From: Hyphomicrobiales bacterium
GTDB taxonomy: Bacteria > Pseudomonadota > Alphaproteobacteria > Rhizobiales > Methyloligellaceae
Length of the DNA stretch: 64,000 nucleotides
NCBI GenBank assembly: GCA_021775555.1
Contig: JAJFHP010000065.1
Span: 1-64,000, forward strand
Direction of reading: 5' to 3'
Shown here piece after piece: positions 26,634 through 36,000 of this stretch. The notes below the pieces were generated by a model that ran no database searches, was not told the origin of the DNA, and was given only the letters and a program-made list of their open reading frames with translations. Both the position numbers and the translations under genes were made by a program. Numbering within the stretch: the stretch's first letter is position 1; every line of letters starts with the position of its first letter.

Positions 26634-28133
26634 ATGAACATACAAGCAAAACCATCTGTGTTTTTCCCATTCAACAACAGCTATGCGCGTTTGCCGGACC
26701 GCTTTTTTGCAAGGCTCAAACCATCTCCCGTACGCGCGCCAAAGCTTATCCGCCTGAATGGTGCGCTGGCCGAGCATTTGGGCCTTGATCCTGAAACTCT
26801 GTCCTCGCCCGAGGGCATTGAAATTATTTCAGGCAACCGTGTTCCGGAAGGCGCGGAACCACTCTCAATGGCCTATGCCGGGCATCAGTTCGGCAATTGG
26901 GTGCCGCAGCTCGGAGATGGCCGGGCGATCTTGCTGGGTGAAGTAATCGATCAGAATGGCGTGCGGCGCGACATTCAGCTCAAGGGATCAGGTCAAACGC
27001 CCTATTCGCGCATGGGAGATGGCCGGGCGGCACTAGGTCCTGTCCTGCGTGAATTTATCGTCGGTGAGGCGATGGCCGCATTGGGCATTCCAACGACGCG
27101 GGCACTCGCCGCCGTTACCACAGGCGAGCAGGTGGCGCGCGAGCAGCTTCTTCCCGGTGCGGTGCTGACGCGCGTGGCCCAGAGCCATGTGCGTGTGGGC
27201 ACGTTCCAGTTCTTTGCCGCACGTGGAGATGAGGAAGCACTGCGTCTTCTCGCCGACCATGTCATCGGACGGCATTATTCTGACGCCTCCCGGTCAGATC
27301 GCCCGTACCGCGCCATGCTGGATGCTGTTATCGCGCGCCAGGCCCAACTCATCGCGCGCTGGCAGCTGGTTGGATTCATTCATGGCGTGATGAACACGGA
27401 CAATATGTCGATAGCAGGCGAGACCATCGACTATGGCCCCTGCGCCTTTATGGACAGCTATCACCCGGAGACCGTCTACAGCTCTATCGATCAAGCGGGC
27501 CGATACGCCTATTCGAACCAGCCGGGCATCGCACACTGGAACCTTGCTGTTCTTGCGCAAACATTTTTGCCGCTACTCGCAGAGGATGAGGATGTGGCTG
27601 TCGCCGAGGCGCAGGAGGCAATCAACGAATATCCGGAGCTGTTCAAGGCGGCTTATCTTGAAGGCATACGTGCCAAGCTCGGACTTGTGCAAGAGCGCGA
27701 TGATGACGCGGACCTAGCCCAGGGCCTGCTAAACCGCATGGGTGAGAACAAGGCCGATTTCACACTGACATTTCGGCGGCTGTGCGATGTCTCGGCCGTG
27801 GACTCCTCGACTGACGGTGCGGTTCGCGAATTGTTTGAAGACCCGGCCGGCTTTGATGATTGGGCTGAGCGGTGGCGCGAGAGGCTGAACCAGGAAGACA
27901 GCAGTGATGACAGGCGCCAGCTCGCCATGCGCGCGGTCAATCCCGCCCTTATTCCACGCAATCACCTGGTGGAGGAAGTTATCAAGGCAGCAACCGAGGC
28001 GGAAGATTTTACGCCCTTCAACACCCTTATGTCAGTGCTGGCCTCTCCTTATGAGGACAAACCCGAACATGACCGCTACAGCAGACCACCAAGGCCCGAA
28101 CAGGTGGTACACCAGACGTTTTGCGGCACTTGA
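26634..28133 (+). CDS. selO: SelO (YdiU) protein AMPylase
   Basis: SelO is a pseudokinase-fold enzyme that transfers AMP to Ser/Thr/Tyr of target proteins, with roles in redox stress. From ATG 26634 it is 499 residues. Visible family parts are [20 protein letters not shown], the glycine-rich [33 protein letters not shown], the catalytic region [12 protein letters not shown] and DYGPCAFMD, and [14 protein letters not shown]. The C-terminus ends FCGT, with Cys third from the end, where eukaryotic SelO has selenocysteine. The frame is open further upstream but that overlaps tetR. Confidence 0.96.
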   Translation: MNIQAKPSVFFPFNNSYARLPDRFFARLKPSPVRAPKLIRLNGALAEHLGLDPETLSSPEGIEIISGNRVPEGAEPLSMAYAGHQFGNWVPQLGDGRAILLGEVIDQNGVRRDIQLKGSGQTPYSRMGDGRAALGPVLREFIVGEAMAALGIPTTRALAAVTTGEQVAREQLLPGAVLTRVAQSHVRVGTFQFFAARGDEEALRLLADHVIGRHYSDASRSDRPYRAMLDAVIARQAQLIARWQLVGFIHGVMNTDNMSIAGETIDYGPCAFMDSYHPETVYSSIDQAGRYAYSNQPGIAHWNLAVLAQTFLPLLAEDEDVAVAEAQEAINEYPELFKAAYLEGIRAKLGLVQERDDDADLAQGLLNRMGENKADFTLTFRRLCDVSAVDSSTDGAVRELFEDPAGFDDWAERWRERLNQEDSSDDRRQLAMRAVNPALIPRNHLVEEVIKAATEAEDFTPFNTLMSVLASPYEDKPEHDRYSRPPRPEQVVHQTFCGT

Positions 28134-28352
28134 GTTAGGAGTGGACTGTTCTCATGGAGGGCACCGGATCTCACCCGTTTGATAGCTTCGTGAATGTCCG
28201 CTTCCGGCCTATATGGACTTAGATTCGCATAGGCGATAACGAAGACATTCTTGCAACCATTCGCAGTAAGCCTGTTCATCGACGGGCCAATTTCACCGAT
28301 GCCTCCTTCCATGTTAAGAGCAGGCCAGAACACTTCACACCCGGATTCGCTC
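28134..28352. other. Gap between selO and xthA; weak antisense reading frame
   Basis: No convincing gene lies here. On the minus strand a frame open from about 28459 to 28076 contains a protein-like stretch (for example NVFVIAYANLSPYRPEADIHEAI), but it overlaps xthA and selO and matches nothing I know. It could be a decayed gene or chance. The xthA promoter must lie here. Confidence 0.3.
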
Positions 28353-29138
28353 ATGAAAATTTCCACCTGGAACATCAATGGCATCAAGGCCCGGCTCGAT
28401 GGGCTTCTGACCTGGCTGGAGCAGGCGAAACCCGATGTTGCCTGCCTGCAGGAAATCAAATCTGTCGACGAAGGGTTCCCATCCGAGCGCTTTGAAGAGC
28501 TTGGTTATAATGTCGCTGTGCATGGCCAGAAGAGCTTCAACGGCGTGGCGGTCCTGTCAAAGAAACCGTTTGACGAGATCATCAAGGGGCTACCGGGCGA
28601 TGATGAGGATGATCATGCGCGGTATCTTGAGGTGGTCATTTCAACTGACAGCGGTGTCGTGCGCGTGGCGTCAATTTATCTGCCCAACGGCAATCCCGTG
28701 GATACTGAAAAATTCCCCTACAAGCTGCGGTGGATGGACCGCTTGAGGGACCACACGCAAGACCTGCTGGCGCTGGAAGAACCCTTCGTTCTGGCCGGCG
28801 ACTATAATGTCATCCCCACCGATGACGACGTTCATGCTCCCGACGCGTGGCGCGGCGATGCCCTGTTCCGCCCCGAGACGCTGGATAAGTTTCACACCCT
28901 GCTCAATCTTGGCCTGACTGACGCCTACCGCGCCTGCCATTTTGAAAGTCATCAATACACATTCTGGGATTTCCAGAGGGGAGCATGGCAGAAAGACCAT
29001 GGCATCCGCATTGACCATCTGCTGCTTTCTCCCCAGGCGGCTGATCGCCTCCAAGGCTGCGAGATCGATCGATTTACCCGTGGCTGGGAAAAGCCGTCAG
29101 ATCACGTTCCGGTCTGGATTGAATTGAATACGGACTAA
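28353..29138 (+). CDS. xthA: Exodeoxyribonuclease III / AP endonuclease
   Basis: XthA cuts DNA at abasic sites and degrades 3' ends in base-excision repair. From ATG 28353 it is 261 residues, the usual length. Motifs are MKISTWNINGIKARL, CLQEIKS with the metal Glu, IYLPNGNP, the catalytic AGDYNVIPTDDD, and SDHVPVWIEL at the end. An open upstream frame exists but does not resemble the family. It is convergent with the exoR-like gene, seven bases apart. Confidence 0.96.
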   Translation: MKISTWNINGIKARLDGLLTWLEQAKPDVACLQEIKSVDEGFPSERFEELGYNVAVHGQKSFNGVAVLSKKPFDEIIKGLPGDDEDDHARYLEVVISTDSGVVRVASIYLPNGNPVDTEKFPYKLRWMDRLRDHTQDLLALEEPFVLAGDYNVIPTDDDVHAPDAWRGDALFRPETLDKFHTLLNLGLTDAYRACHFESHQYTFWDFQRGAWQKDHGIRIDHLLLSPQAADRLQGCEIDRFTRGWEKPSDHVPVWIELNTD

Positions 29139-29145
29139 TGCGTCA

Positions 29146-30072
29146 TCAGCGCAGCGCATTTGCGCTTTCCATTCCGACATTTGTGAAGCCCGCAGCAATG
29201 CCAGATGCCGGCGTCGTAGCCGCTTCGTTGGTCAGGGACGGATCAGCTGAAGCCTGTTCGGGTGTGATCACGACAAATCCTTCGCGACCCATGCGCTCTT
29301 GCCACTGTTCAGCAAGTTTTCCGGCACGCGCACGCTCATCGGCCTGTGCGTGAGCATAAGCGTTCGAATATAACTCATCTATCCAGCGGGCCTGTTCCTT
29401 GTCGCTGGCGTTTTGCCGGGCAAGTGACAACAGCGCCAGGCCTTTGAGAGGCTGGCGCCGCACGTCTTTAGCCCCGCGCCACAACAGCTCTCCCAGAATC
29501 GCCTGGGCCTTGCCATGGCGTTTCTTGGCGGCATTGGTCAGCCAGTTGACGGCAAGACGCCCATTGTGCGGCATGCCCTCCCCGTCCAGGTACATTTGCG
29601 CCAGGGCGCACTGAGCTTCCGCGTCACCGAGATAACTCGCTGCATGCCACAACAGGCCAGCCGCGCGGCGCTTGTCGATCCTGATAGCGCTACCCGGTAT
29701 ACCGGCCCGGTAATAGCTGCCAAGGGCCACGAAAGCATGCGCCACGCCACGTGCCCTGGCATGATGCGGGCGCACATCGGCCTGGTCATCGGCGATGCGC
29801 CGATAAAGTTCGAAGGCTTTTACATGGCTGAGCGGCACATCCTCGCCGGTTTCATACATGCGGGCGAGTTGCAACTGGGCATCGATAACGCCGAGTTCAG
29901 CGGCAACCTCGAGTGCGGCGACGCGTTTGGATACTACCTGTTTGGCGTCGATCGTCTGCGTATCGACATGCTCTGCAGCTGCAATACGCATCTCTTCACC
30001 AGCCCAGATCATTCGGCTGGTCAGAAACAGGGCGGCCATAGCGGCTACGCCCAGTGTGAACCACTTAAACAT
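29146..30072 (-). CDS. Exported Sel1-repeat protein, ExoR-like
   Basis: The 308-residue protein has an N-terminal hydrophobic segment ([22 protein letters not shown]) and several Sel1-like repeats, for example [34 protein letters not shown] and [19 protein letters not shown]. Rhizobial ExoR, a periplasmic Sel1-repeat inhibitor of the ExoS-ChvI two-component system, is encoded in this place near xthA, so orthology is likely but inferred. ATG 30072 overlaps the last codons of ilvD by eight bases; TTG 30093 would add seven residues. Whether an exoS/chvI pair exists lies outside the window. Confidence 0.75.
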   Translation of the reverse strand: MFKWFTLGVAAMAALFLTSRMIWAGEEMRIAAAEHVDTQTIDAKQVVSKRVAALEVAAELGVIDAQLQLARMYETGEDVPLSHVKAFELYRRIADDQADVRPHHARARGVAHAFVALGSYYRAGIPGSAIRIDKRRAAGLLWHAASYLGDAEAQCALAQMYLDGEGMPHNGRLAVNWLTNAAKKRHGKAQAILGELLWRGAKDVRRQPLKGLALLSLARQNASDKEQARWIDELYSNAYAHAQADERARAGKLAEQWQERMGREGFVVITPEQASADPSLTNEAATTPASGIAAGFTNVGMESANALR

Positions 30073-31789
30073 TTGCGTAACACTCGACTTCAACTTTGCC
30101 GCCAGGATGGGTCACCGCACCCAAACGGGCTGGTCCGACCTGATCGGCATACTTCCACAACGCACCACTCTTGTAGGGATTGTCCGGCGCCTCCCAAGCT
30201 TTACGACGTTCTTCAAGTTCTTCGTCGCTTAGCTCGACGTCGAGCGTCCCCGCTACTGCATCAATTATGATCTTATCGCCGTCTTTCAAGAGGCCGATGG
30301 GTCCGCCAACTGCAGCTTCCGGGCCCACATGGCCAATGCAGAAGCCCCGGGTTGCCCCTGAAAAGCGGCCATCAGTGATCAGCGCAACCTTGTCGCCCAT
30401 GCCCTGGCCGTAAAGCGCCGCCGTCGTGGACAACATTTCGCGCATGCCCGGTCCGCCTTTTGGCCCCTCATAGCGGATGACCAGAACATCGCCTTCCTTG
30501 TAGTCGCGATTGCTGACCGCCTCAAAGCAGGCTTCTTCACTATCAAAACAGCGCGCCGGGCCGGTGAATGTCTGCACCTCCATCCCGGCCACCTTCACGA
30601 TGGCCCCGTCAGGCGCGACATTGCCTCTCAGACCAACGACGCCGCCGGTCGGGGTGATCGGTTTGTCAGCCGGGTACACCACATCCTGTTGATCATTCCA
30701 TTTCACGCTTTCCATGTTTTCCGCGATGGTGCGGCCTGTCACGGTCATGCACTCGCCATGGATGAATCCATTGTCGAGAAGCGTCTTGATAAGCAACGGA
30801 ATACCGCCCGCCTCGAACATGTCCTTGGCGACATATTTTCCACCCGGCTTGAGGTCGGCAACATAGGGTGTTCTCTTGAAGATCTCCGCCACGTCAAACA
30901 GATCGAACTCGATACCGCATTCATTGGCGATAGCCGGAAGATGCAGGGCCGCATTGGTCGAGCCACCCGATGCGGCCACAACCGTGGCCGCGTTCTCCAG
31001 CGCCTTGAGTGTCACGATATCGCGCGGCCTGATTTCGCGTGCCAGAAGCTCCATGATCATTTCACCCGAAGCCATGCAGAACTGGTCGCGCATTTCATAA
31101 GGAGCCGGAGCGCCAGCCGAATAGGGCAGCGCCAGGCCGATGGCTTCAGAAACCGTCGCCATGGTGTTGGCGGTGAACTGTGCCCCGCAGGCCCCGGCTG
31201 ATGGACAGGCGACTTTCTCAAGTTCCAGAAGGTCCTCGTCGCTCATCTCGCCAACGGAATGCAGGCCGACGGCCTCGAATACATCCTGGACCGTCACCGG
31301 ATTACCCTTGAAACTGCCTGGAAGGATGGAGCCGCCATAAACGAAAATCGACGGGACATTAAGGCGAACCATCGCCATCATCATGCCCGGCAGCGACTTG
31401 TCACACCCGGCCATACCCACGAGCGCGTCATAACAATGGCCGCGCATGGAGAGCTCGACTGAATCCGCGATGACTTCGCGCGACGCCAGCGAGGCCTTCA
31501 TGCCCTGATGGCCCATGGCGATGCCGTCGGTCACGGTAATCGTGGTGAATTCACGCGGTGTGCCGCTGGCATGGACCACGCCCTTTTTGACGACCTGCGC
31601 CTGTCGCTGAAGCGCGATATTGCAGGGGGCTGATTCATTCCAGCAGGTGGCAACTCCCACGAGTGGCTGGTGGATTTCATCACCGCTCAAACCCATTGCA
31701 TAGAGGAAGGAGCGATGAGGCGCCCGTTCCGGCCCCTCCGTGACATGCCTGCTTGGCAAACGTTTTTTATCGAACGTCTTGGCGTCCAT
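30065..31789 (-). CDS. ilvD: Dihydroxy-acid dehydratase
   Basis: IlvD catalyses the Fe-S-dependent dehydration step of valine, leucine and isoleucine synthesis. The 574-residue protein has the cluster cysteines in [21 protein letters not shown] and [16 protein letters not shown], the segment [14 protein letters not shown], and the C-terminal [25 protein letters not shown] 31789 has GGAGG ten bases upstream. The exoR-like gene starts inside its 3' end. Confidence 0.97.
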   Translation of the reverse strand: MDAKTFDKKRLPSRHVTEGPERAPHRSFLYAMGLSGDEIHQPLVGVATCWNESAPCNIALQRQAQVVKKGVVHASGTPREFTTITVTDGIAMGHQGMKASLASREVIADSVELSMRGHCYDALVGMAGCDKSLPGMMMAMVRLNVPSIFVYGGSILPGSFKGNPVTVQDVFEAVGLHSVGEMSDEDLLELEKVACPSAGACGAQFTANTMATVSEAIGLALPYSAGAPAPYEMRDQFCMASGEMIMELLAREIRPRDIVTLKALENAATVVAASGGSTNAALHLPAIANECGIEFDLFDVAEIFKRTPYVADLKPGGKYVAKDMFEAGGIPLLIKTLLDNGFIHGECMTVTGRTIAENMESVKWNDQQDVVYPADKPITPTGGVVGLRGNVAPDGAIVKVAGMEVQTFTGPARCFDSEEACFEAVSNRDYKEGDVLVIRYEGPKGGPGMREMLSTTAALYGQGMGDKVALITDGRFSGATRGFCIGHVGPEAAVGGPIGLLKDGDKIIIDAVAGTLDVELSDEELEERRKAWEAPDNPYKSGALWKYADQVGPARLGAVTHPGGKVEVECYANV

Positions 31790-32121
31790 GATGTATGGGC
31801 CTCCGGCCCTGTCCAATAAGTCTGATGTCCCGATGCCTCGCTGGCGCTTATCTTCAAGCGCAGTGGCCGTTTTCCCAGATTACCCGCCTTCAACTCTCCC
31901 GAACATATCCATTTGGAGAGATTCAGCTGTATGGGGTCGCTCAGGACGCCTTTTCCTATCAATTCGGCGCGGATATTTGATTGAATTTATGGCGCAAACG
32001 AGGCCGACTGTTGCCATTCAGCAACACTTCGACAAAAAAACCACAATTTTGAAACCTAAGTCACCTGCAGCAATGAACTGCACTTTATGAGGCTATAATT
32101 CTCTTTATTCCACACTGCCGA
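31790..32121. other. Intergenic region between ilvD and a membrane-protein gene
   Basis: About 330 bases between divergent genes. Towards the right end TATAAT (32094-32099) could be a -10 element for the plus-strand membrane-protein gene, though no good -35 lies 17 bases before it. I see no leader peptide, attenuator hairpin or RNA gene for ilvD. Confidence 0.4.
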
Positions 32122-32964
32122 ATGGCGCATAACAGCGGCACCAATACCAATATTGCCGCAATGGCTGCAGGACCCATGCCCCCGAAACACACCACTCCAA
32201 AACACGGCACAGAACCGCGTCTGCCGGACTCCTCTCTTCAGCAAGGGCCATTCAAAGCCTTTGCGAGCGATCCGGGCTGGGGAGAGGCATGGTGGTGGCT
32301 TGGAATACCCACCCTACTGGCGCTCGGCCTGGTTTGCGCCCAGGCAATTTCGCGGGACTTTTATGCCAACTGGATTTTGCCCGAGGGCTACGGGTTTCTC
32401 GAGCTGGGTCAATTCATCATTGCTATAGCTGCCATGTCTGAGGCCTTGAAGCTTGCATTCAGACCTTATGTACGCGCTCACAAACTGCTGTTCGCATTCG
32501 TCTGCATCGCTGCTCTGGGCTGTTTATATATCGCGGGAGAAGAGCACAGCTGGGGCCAGCATTTCTTCCACTGGAAAACGCCTGAATACTGGGCGGAGAT
32601 CAACCGCCAAAAGGAAACCAACCTGCATAACACCATGCATTTGTTTGGAAAAAAGCCTCGGGCAATCCTGGAAGTGAGCATGCTGATCGGCGGGCTTATC
32701 CTGCCGCTGCTTGCCTTCCATAGGCCAGAGATACGGACCAATCGCTGGTCCCTTTTCATACCAGCCTATGCCGTTGTTCCCACTGTGGTTTGCGCCATTA
32801 TTTTCAAGGCAACCGACGCGATACAGAAAAAACTTGGCATCCCCTCGCTGGTGATGAGGCCATCAGAAGCGACGGAGATTTTTATTTACATCTTCCTGCT
32901 GATCTACCTGATCCTGCTCACCCGCAGGGTATATGAGCTGGAGCGTGAAGCCAAAAGCCTCTAG
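32122..32964 (+). CDS. Polytopic membrane protein with GEEHSWGQ motif, unknown function
   Basis: The 280-residue protein has about six membrane helices (for example PTLLALGLVCAQAIS, LELGQFIIAIAAMSEAL, LLFAFVCIAALGCLYIAG, LIGGLILPLLAF, IFIYIFLLIYLILL). After the third helix comes GEEHSWGQHFFHW, then an Asn/Glu-rich stretch EINRQKETNLHNTMH. I recall similar EExSWGQ...TPE...NxQxETNLHN motifs in uncharacterised bacterial membrane proteins. The start is uncertain: ATG 32122 lacks a ribosome site, and ATG 32176 has AGGA nearby. Its stop codon and that of valS share the same CTAG. Confidence 0.75.
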   Translation: MAHNSGTNTNIAAMAAGPMPPKHTTPKHGTEPRLPDSSLQQGPFKAFASDPGWGEAWWWLGIPTLLALGLVCAQAISRDFYANWILPEGYGFLELGQFIIAIAAMSEALKLAFRPYVRAHKLLFAFVCIAALGCLYIAGEEHSWGQHFFHWKTPEYWAEINRQKETNLHNTMHLFGKKPRAILEVSMLIGGLILPLLAFHRPEIRTNRWSLFIPAYAVVPTVVCAIIFKATDAIQKKLGIPSLVMRPSEATEIFIYIFLLIYLILLTRRVYELEREAKSL

Positions 32965-35807
32965 CTCGCAGCTTCCAGCCGCTTCAATGCATCCCTCAGT
33001 TTGGATACGACCGCCTCGGCGTCAACCTTGCGCTGGCGCTGTTCTTCCACGACATGTTCGGGCGCACGGGAGGTGAAATTCTCGTTGGCGAGCTTTCCCT
33101 CGATCTGGGAAATGTCCTTGCCTATTTTCGCGATCTCGCCATTGAGCCTGTCGGTTTCAGCTGAAATGTCGATCACGCCTTCCAGCGGCAGGGCGAATGT
33201 CGCCTCGTCCAGCACGAACTGCACCGAACCCTTGGGCGCAGCATCGGAAGTTGAAATGGCGCCGAGCCGCGCAAGTGTCGTCAACGCCTCGCGGTTGGCT
33301 TCAAGCCGGGCCGCTGTCGTCTCCCTGGCCCCTAATACGCACACAGGAATTTTAGCGCCCGCGGGGGCATTCATTTCCGCGCGCAGGGAGCGGATTTCAC
33401 TCACCATCCGAATCACCCAGTCAAATTCAGCTTCCGCTTTTTTATCCACCAGCCCCTTGAGGTCCGGCCATTGGGCAAGAATGAGCATGGTGTCGCGCTT
33501 CGGCCCCTGTTCTCCAAGCCGGGCCCAAAGCTCTTCGGTGATAAACGGCATGAACGGGTGCAGAAGAATGAGCGATTGGTCCAGCACCCAGGCGGCAGTG
33601 GCACGGGTCTCGGCATTTACAGCCTCATCGTCACCCTGAAGGGCTGGTTTGATGAGCTCCAGATACCAGTCGCAGAAAATATTCCAGACGAAGCGGTAAA
33701 TGGCCCCTGCCGCCTCGTTGAAGCGATAGGCCTCGATCCCCTCGGTCACGGCCTGGGCAGCTTTTTCAGCCTCGCCGACAATCCACTGGTTCACACCATG
33801 GGTGAGCTTGGCCGGGTCAAAACTCTCAACCCGTACACATTCATTCATTTCCAGGAACCGCGACGCGTTCCAGATCTTGGTGCCGAAATTCCGGTAGCCC
33901 TCCACGCGCGAGGTTGCGAGCTTGATGTCGCGTCCCTGGGCGGCCATCGCGGCCAGGGTGAAGCGTAACGCGTCTGCGCCATACTCGCTGGCGATATCCA
34001 GCGGGTCGATGACGTTGCCCTTGGACTTCGACATCTTCGCGCCCTGTTCGTCGCGGACAAGCGCATGGATATAGACGGTGTGGAACGGCACTTCTGGTTT
34101 GCCTTCATCGTCTTTCATGAAGTGCAGGCCCATCATCATCATCCGGGCGACCCAGAAGAAAATGATATCAAAGCCGGTGACCAGAACATCCGTTTTGTAA
34201 TAGCGCTTCAATTCCGGCGTCTCGTCTGGCCAGCCGAGCGTCGAGAATGGCCAGAGGCCTGAGGAAAACCAGGTGTCGAGCACATCTGGATCGCGCTCTA
34301 GCGGCTTGTCCTCGCCGTAATGCGCCTTGGCCAGCGCCTTTGCCTCGTCCTCGTCATGGGCAACGAACACTTCGTCATCTGGCCCGTACCATGCCGGGAT
34401 CTGGTGACCCCACCACAGCTGGCGCGAAATACACCAGGGTTGGATATTGCGCATCCACTCAAAGTAGGTCTTCTCCCAGTTCTTAGGCACGAACTCGGTT
34501 TTGCCGCTCTCAACGGCTTCAATAGCTGGCTTGGCAAGCGTTTCCGCATCCGCGAACCACTGGTCGGTCAGCATGGGTTCAATGACCACTTTCGACCTGT
34601 CGCCGAAGGGCTGCATGACCCTTTTGTCCTCAACCATGACCATAAGGCCTTCAACATCGATGTCGGCGATGACGCGCTTACGCGCTTCGAATCGATCAAG
34701 TCCCCGATATTCATCGGGCACCAGGTTGATAGCATCCACATGCTTTGCGTCAGGCTCGCCGCCTTCTTTCACAATCGCCATGGCTAGCGTGGCGGCTTGC
34801 GCGTAAGGCGCGCCATCACTGCGCATCTGTGCCTTCTCGTCCATCAGGCGGTACTTGGGAATATTGTTGCGCTGTGCGACGGCATAATCATTGAAATCAT
34901 GCGCGCCGGTGATTTTCACCGCACCTGAACCGAATTCCGGGTCGGGATACTCGTCCGTGATAATCGGGATGACACGCCGGTGAGCTTTGGGTCCAACCGG
35001 AATCTCGCAAAGTTTGCCAATAATCGGGGCGTAGCGCTCATCTGAGGGATGAACCGCGACTGCGCCATCGCCCAGCATGGTCTCGGGCCGCGTCGTGGCA
35101 ATCGAGATGTAATCACGCGTCTCGCGCAGGGTAACGTTCCCGTCGGTGTCCTTTTCTACGTAGTCGTAGGTTTCTCCGCCAGCGAGTGGATACTTGAAAT
35201 GCCACATGTGACCATCAACCTCGATATTCTCCACTTCGAGGTCGGATATCGCAGTCTCGAATTTCGGGTCCCAGTTGACGAGTCGTTTGCCCTTGTAAAT
35301 CAAGCCTTCCCGGTACAGATCGACGAACACCTTGAGCACCGCTTGGCTCAACCCCTCATCCATCGTGAAACGTTCGCGCGACCAATCACAGGACGCGCCG
35401 AGCCGCTTTAGCTGATTAATGATCGATCCGCCTGACTGCTCCTTCCAGCCCCACACCTTGCGAATGAATTCCTCCCGCCCGAGTTCGCGGCGATGGATGC
35501 CAGAATCAGCGAGTTGGCGTTCAACCACCATCTGCGTGGCAATTCCGGCATGGTCCATACCCGGCTGCCACAGCACATCCCTGCCCCGCATCCGTTCAAA
35601 CCGGATCAATATATCCTGGACCGTGTTGTTGAGCGCATGGCCCATATGCAGCGAGCCGGTAACGTTCGGAGGCGGAATGACGATGGTATAAGGCTTGGCG
35701 CTGGCCGCGACCCGGTCCGGCTGTCCGCAGGCGAATGCATTTGCCGCCTCCCAGGCACGATAGATTCTTTGTTCCAGTTCGGAGGGCTTATATGTCTTGT
35801 CCAGCAT
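32961..35807 (-). CDS. valS: Valyl-tRNA synthetase
   Basis: ValS charges tRNA-Val and edits mischarged threonine. The 948-residue protein starts MLDKTYKPSELEQRIYRAWE and shows the HIGH-type PPPNVTGSLHMGHAL, a large editing domain (ATTRPETMLGDGAVAVHP), the KMSKS motif GAKMSKSKGNVIDPLD and a C-terminal coiled-coil arm. The open frame continues 52 codons upstream but only the portion from ATG 35807 resembles the family. Confidence 0.98.
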   Translation of the reverse strand: MLDKTYKPSELEQRIYRAWEAANAFACGQPDRVAASAKPYTIVIPPPNVTGSLHMGHALNNTVQDILIRFERMRGRDVLWQPGMDHAGIATQMVVERQLADSGIHRRELGREEFIRKVWGWKEQSGGSIINQLKRLGASCDWSRERFTMDEGLSQAVLKVFVDLYREGLIYKGKRLVNWDPKFETAISDLEVENIEVDGHMWHFKYPLAGGETYDYVEKDTDGNVTLRETRDYISIATTRPETMLGDGAVAVHPSDERYAPIIGKLCEIPVGPKAHRRVIPIITDEYPDPEFGSGAVKITGAHDFNDYAVAQRNNIPKYRLMDEKAQMRSDGAPYAQAATLAMAIVKEGGEPDAKHVDAINLVPDEYRGLDRFEARKRVIADIDVEGLMVMVEDKRVMQPFGDRSKVVIEPMLTDQWFADAETLAKPAIEAVESGKTEFVPKNWEKTYFEWMRNIQPWCISRQLWWGHQIPAWYGPDDEVFVAHDEDEAKALAKAHYGEDKPLERDPDVLDTWFSSGLWPFSTLGWPDETPELKRYYKTDVLVTGFDIIFFWVARMMMMGLHFMKDDEGKPEVPFHTVYIHALVRDEQGAKMSKSKGNVIDPLDIASEYGADALRFTLAAMAAQGRDIKLATSRVEGYRNFGTKIWNASRFLEMNECVRVESFDPAKLTHGVNQWIVGEAEKAAQAVTEGIEAYRFNEAAGAIYRFVWNIFCDWYLELIKPALQGDDEAVNAETRATAAWVLDQSLILLHPFMPFITEELWARLGEQGPKRDTMLILAQWPDLKGLVDKKAEAEFDWVIRMVSEIRSLRAEMNAPAGAKIPVCVLGARETTAARLEANREALTTLARLGAISTSDAAPKGSVQFVLDEATFALPLEGVIDISAETDRLNGEIAKIGKDISQIEGKLANENFTSRAPEHVVEEQRQRKVDAEAVVSKLRDALKRLEAAS

Positions 35808-35920
35808 CTTATTTGGTGTGCCGCTTATGGTCCTGACTGGTGTGGTGGATAGCCATTTCGCGTTCCAACTGTCAACAATTCGGTGAGTATCACAACGTGG
35901 ATCACGCTCGCTTGCGGCAC

Positions 35921-35950
35921 AAATAAAAACCGGGGCAGCGAGGCCCCGGC
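35921..35950 (-). terminator. Rho-independent terminator downstream of popZ
   Basis: CCGGGGC (35930-35936) and GCCCCGG (35943-35949) form a perfect 7-bp stem with a 6-base loop. On the minus strand the stem is followed by TTTTTATTT. It therefore ends transcription coming from popZ before valS. Confidence 0.9.
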
Positions 35951-36000
35951 TTTGTTGTCTCACGCCATACTGTCAGGCCCGCTTACCGGGCCATGATCGC

